A model generated the notes under the pieces. It was not told where the DNA came from. It was given only the letters and a program-made list of their open reading frames with translations, and ran no database searches. From positions 496,001 through 560,000 of the forward strand of contig NZ_QBKG01000001.1 of NCBI RefSeq assembly GCF_003054025.1: a stretch of DNA of 64,000 nucleotides, written 5' to 3'. Below are positions 33,696 to 40,424 of this stretch, piece by piece. The position numbers and the translations under genes were made by a program. How positions within the stretch are numbered: position 1 is the stretch's first letter; every line of letters begins with the position of its first letter. This stretch comes from Capnocytophaga leadbetteri (GTDB lineage: Bacteria > Bacteroidota > Bacteroidia > Flavobacteriales > Flavobacteriaceae).

Positions 33696-34460
33696 ATGAT
33701 TTATTTAAGTTTCGACATAGAAGAGTTTGATATGCCTAAGGAGTATGGCTACGATATTGCTTTTGAGCGACAAATAGCCATTTCGCGCAAGGGGCTTACT
33801 GCTATATTAGACCTACTTAAAAAGCACCAAATGCGGGCTACTTTCTTTTCGACAGTAGTATTTGCACAACAAGTGCCAGACCTTATCAATAGGCTGATAG
33901 AAGAGGGACATGAGTTGGCATCGCATACTTACTACCATTCCGACTTTGAAAATGAGCATCTAAAGCGTTCAAAAGAAGCGTTAGAACAGCAGTTTGGGGT
34001 TACTGTAGAAGGACTTCGTATGCCTCGAATGCTTGAAGTGAGTGCTGAAGAAGTGAAAAAAGCAGGTTATAGATATAATTCATCGGTTAATCCTACTTTT
34101 TTGCCTGGTAGATATAATAAACTATACGTACCAAAGCGTTTTTTTTACGAAAATGGTTTGTGGCAGATACCTACAGCGGTAAGTTGGTTTAGGTTTCCGC
34201 TCTTTTGGCTCTCTTTTCACAATCTACCTCTTTGGCTATACAGGTTTTTGTTGAAGAAAAGTGTGAGAAGTATAGGCTATGCAGCTCTCTATTTTCATCC
34301 TTGGGAATTTACAGATTTGCACCAAAAAGAGTTTAACTTTCCAGCTTATGTGATGCGCAATTCGGGAGAAAAGATGATTGCACGTTTTGATAGTCTACTC
34401 ACTTTTGTAAAACAGCAAGGGTGGAAAACAGGATTGTATAAAGAGATGATTACTAACTGA
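33696..34460 (+). CDS. Polysaccharide deacetylase family protein (NodB homology)
   Basis: 254 residues. The metal-site motif 1 is LSFDIEEFD and motif 2 is ELASHTYYHSDFENEH, giving Asp and two His ligands. Later come LRMPRMLEVS and the C-terminal ALYFHPWEF. No signal peptide, so cytoplasmic or on the inner face of the membrane. It probably removes acetyl or formyl groups from a lipid-linked sugar; position next to a GT2/GT87 pair suggests modification of a lipid A or glycan intermediate, like ArnD, which is inference. Begins 21 bp after the GT2 gene. Confidence 0.9.
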   Translation: MIYLSFDIEEFDMPKEYGYDIAFERQIAISRKGLTAILDLLKKHQMRATFFSTVVFAQQVPDLINRLIEEGHELASHTYYHSDFENEHLKRSKEALEQQFGVTVEGLRMPRMLEVSAEEVKKAGYRYNSSVNPTFLPGRYNKLYVPKRFFYENGLWQIPTAVSWFRFPLFWLSFHNLPLWLYRFLLKKSVRSIGYAALYFHPWEFTDLHQKEFNFPAYVMRNSGEKMIARFDSLLTFVKQQGWKTGLYKEMITN

Positions 34461-34481
34461 TAAGGAAATACTTACTAACCA

Positions 34482-35402
34482 ATGACGATAAAGGAGTTAT
34501 TTTGCAGAGCTAAGAAGCTCACAGAATGTGGCTTTGCTAATGAAACCGTTAAATACCAAAGAAAACAGCTTAATAAGATATATTTTCACCTCTTATTAGA
34601 TATTCCTTTTGCTAAAAAATGGTTTAGCTTGATACAATCGGAAGAGTATAAATGGGTGCTTTCGCATCGACCACGTATCTATTTTAAGCCTTTTAGGGTG
34701 TATATGTCTACAAGATGGAAAAAGCAACAACGAATGAATGCCCTACTGAGTTGTTATGCTTTTATCAAACGACGACCTCTGCTGAAACGTATGCTAGAAA
34801 CGGATATTCCTGTTAAATTAGCTGAGTTCACAATGAAATATAATGACGAAAAAGGTCAAATCTACTTGGGATATAATAACCGTTATCGCAAGGAAGGAGA
34901 GTTAGTAGTCTCGCTACATTGTGATAGTTATCAAGAGGCTATCTGTGAAGCTTCGTTTCTGATTGATAAAGAAAATGAAGACTGGGTATGCTGTATAGGT
35001 TGTGTGCAGGGCAATAAAAATACCGAATCTGAAAATGCAATAAAGGAGTTACAAAAACAAATGTATGCTCTTCGCCCTAAAGCTTTGATGATATTTATCA
35101 TTCAAGAGCTCAGCAGGCAATTAGGGTGCACTACTTTATATGGCGTAGGTAGTAAAATTCAGGCGCATAACAAAAAACATTTTATTCATATAGAATGGTT
35201 GCACAAACTCAGCTTTAGTTACGATACTTTATGGAAAGAAGCTGATGGGACTCCTGATAAAGAAGGATGGTTTAAATTGCCTATTGAAATGCCACGCAAA
35301 TCAATAGAAGAAATTAAATCAAGCAAACGTTCTCTCTATCGTAATAGGTATGAGATGTTAGACAAAATAGCTGAAGAAATACGAAAAACAATTAACAAGT
35401 AA
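34482..35402 (+). CDS. VirK/YbjX family protein (DUF535)
   Basis: 306 residues, soluble. Recognisable DUF535 parts: RMNALLSCYAFIKRRPLLKR, VSLHCDSYQEAICEASFLID, VCCIGCVQGNK and LRPKALMIFIIQELSRQLGC. The C-terminal part has the HRSYRNRYEMLDKI-type ending seen here as KRSLYRNRYEMLDKI. VirK and YbjX are associated with envelope stress, antimicrobial peptide resistance and virulence in enterobacteria, but the biochemistry is unknown. It stands in the middle of the glycan operon, 21 bp after the deacetylase and 4 bp before bshB1. Confidence 0.88.
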   Translation: MTIKELFCRAKKLTECGFANETVKYQRKQLNKIYFHLLLDIPFAKKWFSLIQSEEYKWVLSHRPRIYFKPFRVYMSTRWKKQQRMNALLSCYAFIKRRPLLKRMLETDIPVKLAEFTMKYNDEKGQIYLGYNNRYRKEGELVVSLHCDSYQEAICEASFLIDKENEDWVCCIGCVQGNKNTESENAIKELQKQMYALRPKALMIFIIQELSRQLGCTTLYGVGSKIQAHNKKHFIHIEWLHKLSFSYDTLWKEADGTPDKEGWFKLPIEMPRKSIEEIKSSKRSLYRNRYEMLDKIAEEIRKTINK

Positions 35403-35406
35403 TAAT

Positions 35407-36123
35407 ATGAAATTAGATATATTAGCTTTTGGGGCGCATCCTGATGATGTGGAATTAGGAGCGGGAGGTACTATTGCTAAGGAAATTAGCTTAGGCAAAA
35501 CAGTAGGTATTATAGACCTAACGCAAGGTGAACTCGGCACACGTGGAAGTGCTGAAATACGCTATCAGGAAGCTACTAAAGCCAAAGAACTATTAGGAGT
35601 AGCGGTACGCGAGAATCTGAAGTTTAGAGATGGTTTCTTTGTGAATGATGAGGCTCATCAGTTAGCAATTATTAAGAAGATACGTCAATATCAGCCTGAT
35701 ATAGTACTCTGCAATGCAATAGATGACCGCCATATCGACCACGGCAAAGGCAGTAAACTTGTGAGTGATGCTTGTTTCCTTAGTGGGTTGCGCCGTATTG
35801 AGACTACTCTTGATGACAAAGCCCAAAGTGCTTGGCGACCTAAGGTGGTATACCACTATATACAATGGAAAAATATAATACCTGACTTTGTAGTGGATAT
35901 TACTGGCTTTATGGAAGCTAAAGTGAATGCTGTGTTAGCGTATAGTTCGCAGTTTTACGATAGCAGTAGCAACGAGCCTACTACGCCTATCTCTGACCGC
36001 AACTTCTTAGATAGCGTAACCTATCGTGCCCGAGACCTTGGAAGGCTTATTGGTACGGATTTTGCGGAAGGTTTTACTTGTGAGAGAGTAGCTGCAGTAG
36101 ATACCCTATTCAACTTGAAATAA
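35407..36123 (+). CDS. bshB1: Bacillithiol biosynthesis deacetylase BshB1
   Basis: 238 residues. The zinc ligands are in FGAHPDDVELGAGGT and the second His in DDRHIDHGKGSKLVSDAC; TQGELGTRGSAEIR is characteristic of the BshB1 branch of PIG-L deacetylases. It removes acetate from GlcNAc-malate to give GlcN-malate, step two of bacillithiol synthesis, so the cell probably uses this thiol. bshA and bshC are not in the window. Located 4 bp after the VirK-like gene. Confidence 0.94.
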   Translation: MKLDILAFGAHPDDVELGAGGTIAKEISLGKTVGIIDLTQGELGTRGSAEIRYQEATKAKELLGVAVRENLKFRDGFFVNDEAHQLAIIKKIRQYQPDIVLCNAIDDRHIDHGKGSKLVSDACFLSGLRRIETTLDDKAQSAWRPKVVYHYIQWKNIIPDFVVDITGFMEAKVNAVLAYSSQFYDSSSNEPTTPISDRNFLDSVTYRARDLGRLIGTDFAEGFTCERVAAVDTLFNLK

Positions 36124-36145
36124 TGATTTAAAAGATAAAAACACT

Positions 36146-36337
36146 ATGAAATTAATATTGATTACTATCGGTATATTGCTGCTCTGTGTAGGCGGAATGG
36201 CTATCAAAATTTGGGGTAAGAAAGGAGGTAAGTTTGCTGGTACTTGTGCCAGTCAGAATCCTCATCTGAACCCTGAAGGTGAGCCTTGCAGCTTTTGCGG
36301 ACGTATGCCTGATGAACAAGAATGCCGTAATAAATAA
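36146..36337 (+). CDS. Small membrane-anchored Cys-rich protein
   Basis: 63 residues. An N-terminal helix LILITIGILLLCVGGMAIKI is followed by a short basic part and a tail with CASQNPHLNPEGEPCSFCGR, i.e. C-x14-C-x2-C plus a last Cys, which could bind zinc. Similar small proteins are common in flavobacteria but carry no assigned function that I know. It lies between bshB1 (22 bp) and the sigma-factor gene (16 bp), so it is in the same transcript. A role as sigma-factor partner is possible by position but unsupported by sequence. Confidence 0.82.
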   Translation: MKLILITIGILLLCVGGMAIKIWGKKGGKFAGTCASQNPHLNPEGEPCSFCGRMPDEQECRNK

Positions 36338-36353
36338 TTTATTTTTTTAGCCA

Positions 36354-36905
36354 ATGTCTGACCTACTCGCAGAGAGAATAGCCGAAGCCAAAAATGGAAA
36401 GCAACGAGCCTTTAGCTGGTTGCTTGATGAGTTTTGGATAGACGTCTATAATTTTCAGCTTAAGCGCGTAGGTAGTGAAGCAGAAGCTGAAGACATCACG
36501 GTGCAGACTTTTGCTCGTGCTTTTGATAAAATTAGTTCGTTTGATGAGCAATACTCTTTTCGTACTTGGCTCATCACTATTTCTAAAAATATTCATATCG
36601 ACTTACTTAGGCGGCAGAGTGAACCCATACTGCACTTAGATACAGAAGAAAAAGAATCTAAACGCATAGCAGATGAGTCACCTACTATAGAAGATAGCTT
36701 GATAATGGAACAACAGTTTGACTATCTTCTTAAATGTATCAAGCAGCTGAAAGACCCTTACCGAACGGCTATACAGTTGCGCTATCTGCAAGAGAAGAGT
36801 TATAAAGAGATAGCCGAAGAGATGAGCAGTACTATGAGCAATGTGAAAATAACCCTGCTGCGAGCTAAGAAAATATTAGCTGAAATACTAAAAAGAAACC
36901 GATGA
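36354..36905 (+). CDS. ECF-type sigma-70 family RNA polymerase sigma factor
   Basis: 183 residues. Region 2 spans about residues 20-90 (DVYNFQLKRVGSEAEAEDIT, FRTWLITISKNIHIDLLRR). Region 4 spans about 125-180 with the helix-turn-helix YRTAIQLRYLQEKSYKEIAE and SNVKITLLRAKKIL. No regions 1 or 3, so ECF type. No anti-sigma gene with a typical FecR or ASD motif is adjacent; the small membrane protein upstream is the only membrane candidate. The last codons are part of the 20-bp terminator stem. Confidence 0.94.
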   Translation: MSDLLAERIAEAKNGKQRAFSWLLDEFWIDVYNFQLKRVGSEAEAEDITVQTFARAFDKISSFDEQYSFRTWLITISKNIHIDLLRRQSEPILHLDTEEKESKRIADESPTIEDSLIMEQQFDYLLKCIKQLKDPYRTAIQLRYLQEKSYKEIAEEMSSTMSNVKITLLRAKKILAEILKRNR

Positions 36906-36932
36906 GAGCAACGCTCTCATCGGTTTCTTTTT
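36890..36932 (+). terminator. Strong terminator at the end of the sigma-factor gene
   Basis: A 20-bp perfect stem pairs 36890-36909 with 36913-36932 around AAC. Its left arm contains the last codons and stop of the sigma gene. The A-run and T-run on the two sides would let it act in both directions. Confidence 0.93.
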
Positions 36933-36949
36933 TGGGCTAAAGTTGTTGT

Positions 36950-38311
36950 TTATTCTAAGGCTACATTTTTGCGGTGAATGTCTATTACTTCGGTGATATT
37001 GTTCTCGTCTAACAGCTCTAAAAGCGTATCAACTCCTTCTTCTAATTTCAAATCCATTTCTTCTGGATAAATAGGTATTAGCGCGTAGAAATTGATAAGC
37101 GTACCGTCTTTAGTCTCCAACCTCAGAAACTCTTCTGGAGCTGAAAGATAAGGCGGCATTAGCAAGATGCAACCAAACTCGGTATTAGCGATAGGCTCAG
37201 CGTATTCGCCATTAGGGATAGTGTGCCCCTCGGCCATCCACGTTTTGTACTGGTGAGGAAAACGCGCTATCATCTTTAAGAAATATACAGGCCAATAATT
37301 ATCATTATCTTTAAAAGCCTCATCGCTTATTTGCCAGTCAGCGGGGAGATAGACCATTAGCTCGGCGTGACTAAAGCTATTGGGGTCGTCTAAACCTTCG
37401 GGCAGGTACATAGGGTAGTCGCTCATACCAGTGGTGAAAAGCACGTGATAAGGGTGCTCAGCCGTTGGCTTTATCCAATGCACATCGATATGTACATACT
37501 CTGATACAATCTCGTGAAATACGCTATCTACCGTACCGATATACTTCTCGAAATGCTCGCAAATCTCATCCATATACACACAGCTACGGTCTGGAATAAC
37601 GAAGTCGCTTTGGTCTTTTTCAGAATAGTTATATACGTTAGAGCCGCCTTCTGACACATAGTCGGGGGTAGGAGCAAATATATTGGACATAACGTTTTCT
37701 TCATCAAAAACAAAACTATCGACTAACGAATGCAAATCGGGGTCGTAATAGATAAGATTCTCTTCTAAATCGTCATTAATAGACTCGAGCCATTCGCTTA
37801 TCGACTCGTTGAGTATATCCATAAAAGAATCTTCTATAGAATCTACAGAAAGTTCTAACTCGCCTATTTGCCCTACAATTCCTTTTTTGTCGGGGTCTAA
37901 GTCAATAAAGATGTAGCGCACCCCATCGGTGAGGAAAGGCAACCATTTAGGATTGTAGAACTGGTTTTTTATCACCCCATCCCAATACATATCGATAGCT
38001 TCTTCTTCGTCAAACTTGAGGTCTTGCCAGTTGGGTACTTTCTCTAAATGCTGTAGCCACTGCTGTTGGGCTTCTTTTATCTCACTCAGAGGGAGAAAGC
38101 GCAATTCATCTATAAAAAAGACATCGTTGTTACCTTTCTTTTGTCCGTTGAATGTCTGGTATAATTGGCGTACATCTGGAGGTAGGGTTACCCCCATTTC
38201 GCGCTCAAACTCGGCTACTTGTGCATCATCAGCCCCCTTATTGAGTGTGGCAATTAGGGGAGTGGCAGTATCGAGTATGGTGTCTAAAAATTTTCTAACT
38301 GTCTTTTCCAT
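36950..38311 (-). CDS. SMI1/KNR4 - Suppressor-of-Fused (SUFU) fusion protein
   Basis: 453 residues, strongly acidic. Residues about 15-175 form an SMI1/KNR4 domain (DDAQVAEFEREMGVTLPPDV, YQTFNGQKKGN, FLPLSEIKEAQQQW). Residues about 240-450 form a SUFU-type domain: HPYHVLFTTGMSDYPMYLP, AELMVYLPADW, YWPVYFLKMIARFPHQYKTW, GCILLMPPYLSAPEEF and FYALIPIYPEEMDLKL. Both domain types are immunity proteins in polymorphic toxin systems. No toxin gene is adjacent, so this is an orphan or a housekeeping descendant. A -7 element at 38345-38338 gives it a separate promoter; it converges with the sigma gene. Confidence 0.87.
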   Translation of the reverse strand: MEKTVRKFLDTILDTATPLIATLNKGADDAQVAEFEREMGVTLPPDVRQLYQTFNGQKKGNNDVFFIDELRFLPLSEIKEAQQQWLQHLEKVPNWQDLKFDEEEAIDMYWDGVIKNQFYNPKWLPFLTDGVRYIFIDLDPDKKGIVGQIGELELSVDSIEDSFMDILNESISEWLESINDDLEENLIYYDPDLHSLVDSFVFDEENVMSNIFAPTPDYVSEGGSNVYNYSEKDQSDFVIPDRSCVYMDEICEHFEKYIGTVDSVFHEIVSEYVHIDVHWIKPTAEHPYHVLFTTGMSDYPMYLPEGLDDPNSFSHAELMVYLPADWQISDEAFKDNDNYWPVYFLKMIARFPHQYKTWMAEGHTIPNGEYAEPIANTEFGCILLMPPYLSAPEEFLRLETKDGTLINFYALIPIYPEEMDLKLEEGVDTLLELLDENNITEVIDIHRKNVALE

Positions 38312-38337
38312 AGCTTTACGATAGTATTGTACTTCCG

Positions 38338-38345
38338 CAAATGTA
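38338..38345 (-). promoter_or_regulatory. -7 element for the SMI1-SUFU gene
   Basis: TACATTTG on the minus strand, ending 27 nt before the ATG at 38311. Confidence 0.55.
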
Positions 38346-38370
38346 CAACAATTTCAATAAAAAACAAATA

Positions 38371-38404
38371 AAAAAGCGTAATATTTTTATTATTACGCTT
38401 TTTT
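38371..38404 (-). terminator. Terminator after purA
   Basis: AAAAAGCGTAATA (38371-38383) pairs with TATTACGCTTTTT (38391-38403); T-runs occur on both sides. It stops the fur-purA transcript before the next minus-strand gene. Confidence 0.88.
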
Positions 38405-38410
38405 AATGTT

Positions 38411-39682
38411 TTATCTTGTGATGGTTTGGGTTCTGTCTGGGCCTACCGACACTACTTTGATAGGTACTTCTAATTCTTTTTCTAAGAAATCTACATAGTC
38501 TGTCAGTTCTTTAGGCAGCTGTGCATAGTCTTTAATATCGGTGAGGTTTTGATGCCACCCTTTGAGTTCGGTATAAACAGGGGTAACGTTTTGCTCTTCT
38601 ATATTATAAGGTAAATGCTTGATTTCTTTTCCTTTATAGAGATATGAAGTACATACTTTTAGGGTATCGAATCCGCTGAGTACATCGGCTTTCATCATTA
38701 CCAATTGGGTAACGCCGCTCACTTGCACGGCATATTTAAGAGCTACCAAATCGAGCCAACCACAACGGCGACGACGACCGGTAGTAGCCCCAAATTCGCG
38801 ACCTACTTGAGTCATTGTTTCGCCTGCCTCGTCAAAAAGTTCGGTAGGGAAAGGGCCACTACCTACGCGGGTGGTGTAGGCTTTGAAGATGCCTATCACT
38901 TCGCCTATGCTGCGAGGGGCTACCCCTAAGCCAGTACAAGCACCAGCAGCCGTGGTGTTAGACGAGGTAACAAACGGATAAGTACCAAAGTCGATGTCTA
39001 ACAACGAACCTTGCGCCCCTTCGGCTAATATTTTCTTTCCTTGTTTTAGGGCTTGGTACAGATACTCTTCGCTATCAATTAGTTGGAAGCCTTTGAGCAC
39101 TTTCACAGCCTCGAAAAACTCAGCTTCTAATTCCTTTAGGTTGTATTGTATATCTACTTTATAGTTAGCAAGCATCTCTTGGTGCTTGTCGGTAAGGTTG
39201 CGATAGCGCACCTCGAAATCGTCTAACTCAATATCGCCTACGCGCAAGCCGTTGCGCCCTGTTTTATCCATATAGGTAGGACCTATGCCTTTGAGGGTAG
39301 AGCCTATTTTAGCTTTCCCTTTAGAGGCTTCGGAAGCGGCATCGAGGAGGCGGTGAGTAGGCAGGATAAGGTGTGCCTTGCGCGAGATGAGCAAGTTGTC
39401 TTTGAGAGGCACGTTGTAAGGAGCGAGCCCATCAATTTCTTTTTTGAAGATGATAGGGTCTATCACCACACCATTGCCTATGATGTTGATAGAAGTAGGG
39501 TGGAAGATACCCGATGGGATAGTGTGTAGCACGTGCTTAATGCCATTAAACTCAAGGGTATGCCCTGCGTTAGGACCTCCTTGAAAGCGCGCTATAATAT
39601 CATAACCTTGTGTGAGTACGTCTACAATTTTTCCTTTACCTTCGTCTCCCCACTGAAGACCTAATAATAAATCTACTGCCAT
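38411..39682 (-). CDS. purA: Adenylosuccinate synthetase
   Basis: 423 residues, the family's usual length. N-terminal P-loop GLQWGDEGKGKIVDVL with the catalytic Asp; His region GGPNAGHTLEF; IMP-binding ISRKAHLILPTHRLLD; TSSNTTAAGACTGLGVAP; and the aspartate loop TTGRRRRCGWLDLV. It joins aspartate to IMP with GTP in AMP synthesis. The gene starts 9 bp after the Fur-family gene and is probably co-transcribed with it, an arrangement I recall from other flavobacteria. Confidence 0.97.
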   Translation of the reverse strand: MAVDLLLGLQWGDEGKGKIVDVLTQGYDIIARFQGGPNAGHTLEFNGIKHVLHTIPSGIFHPTSINIIGNGVVIDPIIFKKEIDGLAPYNVPLKDNLLISRKAHLILPTHRLLDAASEASKGKAKIGSTLKGIGPTYMDKTGRNGLRVGDIELDDFEVRYRNLTDKHQEMLANYKVDIQYNLKELEAEFFEAVKVLKGFQLIDSEEYLYQALKQGKKILAEGAQGSLLDIDFGTYPFVTSSNTTAAGACTGLGVAPRSIGEVIGIFKAYTTRVGSGPFPTELFDEAGETMTQVGREFGATTGRRRRCGWLDLVALKYAVQVSGVTQLVMMKADVLSGFDTLKVCTSYLYKGKEIKHLPYNIEEQNVTPVYTELKGWHQNLTDIKDYAQLPKELTDYVDFLEKELEVPIKVVSVGPDRTQTITR

Positions 39683-39691
39683 TTTTTACGC

Positions 39692-40177
39692 TTATTTTTC
39701 GTGAGTATTATTCTCTTCTTCTTGGTTTTCTTTTTTTCTGCGTGTTCCGTAGAAGTAAAGAGAGTGGTGAGTGATATCGATGTCGAACACGTCTTCTATA
39801 GTTTTCTGAATAGTTTGTATGCGGGGGTCGCAAAACTCTACGATTTCGCCTGTATCGGTAAGAATCACGTGGTCATGCTGCTTATCGAAGTAAGATTTTT
39901 CGTAATAGGCTTGGTTTTGCCCGAATTGGTGTTTGCGCACCAACCCGCATTCGAGTAGCAGCTCCATAGTGTTATAGAGGGTGGCGCGGCTAACTCTGTA
40001 TTTTTTGTTTTTCATATTCACATAGAGGGTCTCTATGTCGAAGTGGTCATTAAACTCGTAAATTTCCTTTAGAATAGCGTAACGCTCAGGGGTTTTTCTG
40101 TGGGCGTTGTCTTCCAAATATTTGGTAAGGACTTTCTTTACTATTTCTAAACTTTCTTCTGTAGCGGGTTTATTCAT
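39692..40177 (-). CDS. Fur-family transcriptional regulator
   Basis: 161 residues from ATG 40177 (a longer frame starting at 40249 overlaps the promoter). N-terminal winged helix: [55 protein letters not shown]. Metal-site region [20 protein letters not shown] keeps the His/Asp ligands but lacks the CxxC structural-zinc pairs of E. coli Fur. Controls iron, zinc or peroxide response genes; which cannot be told. The extended Lys/Glu tail ([12 protein letters not shown]) is typical of Bacteroidota homologues. Confidence 0.93.
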   Translation of the reverse strand: MNKPATEESLEIVKKVLTKYLEDNAHRKTPERYAILKEIYEFNDHFDIETLYVNMKNKKYRVSRATLYNTMELLLECGLVRKHQFGQNQAYYEKSYFDKQHDHVILTDTGEIVEFCDPRIQTIQKTIEDVFDIDITHHSLYFYGTRRKKENQEEENNTHEK

Positions 40178-40197
40178 ATTGAATTTATTTTGAGAGG

Positions 40198-40229
40198 CAA
40201 AGATAATTATTTTTTTATTAGCGACCAAA
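40198..40229 (-). promoter_or_regulatory. Promoter for fur-purA
   Basis: On the minus strand TTTG (40229-40226), a 20-nt spacer and TATCTTTG (40205-40198). The 8-bp repeat array lies immediately upstream. Confidence 0.6.
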
Positions 40230-40232
40230 AAA

Positions 40233-40296
40233 ATTAGCAAATTTGTCAATTAGTTAATTTGTCAATTTGTCGATTTGCCAATTAGCCCATTAGCAA
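40233..40296. repeat. 8-bp tandem array, eight units
   Basis: Eight consecutive units: ATTAGCAA, ATTTGTCA, ATTAGTTA, ATTTGTCA, ATTTGTCG, ATTTGCCA, ATTAGCCC, ATTAGCAA. The consensus is ATT(T/A)G(T/C)(C/A)A. It fills most of the gap between the divergent fur and Pif1-like helicase genes. Confidence 0.9.
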
Positions 40297-40379
40297 AGAT
40301 AAACATTCTTCAAAAGGGGAAATGCGATAGTCAGCATAGGAGATATGGGCAAAAATAGTAAAAAATCAAAATTATTTTG

Positions 40380-40387
40380 TATCTTTG
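40380..40387 (+). promoter_or_regulatory. -7 element for the Pif1-like helicase gene
   Basis: TATCTTTG matches TAnnTTTG and sits inside the longest frame, so the start is taken as ATG 40425. Confidence 0.55.
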
Positions 40388-40424
40388 CAACAAAAAGTTG
40401 CTGACTGAAATTGCTAATGATTTT

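Noticed and set aside
40233-40296. CRISPR array
   Set aside because: Units are 8 bp, contiguous and degenerate, with no unique spacers, leader or cas genes.
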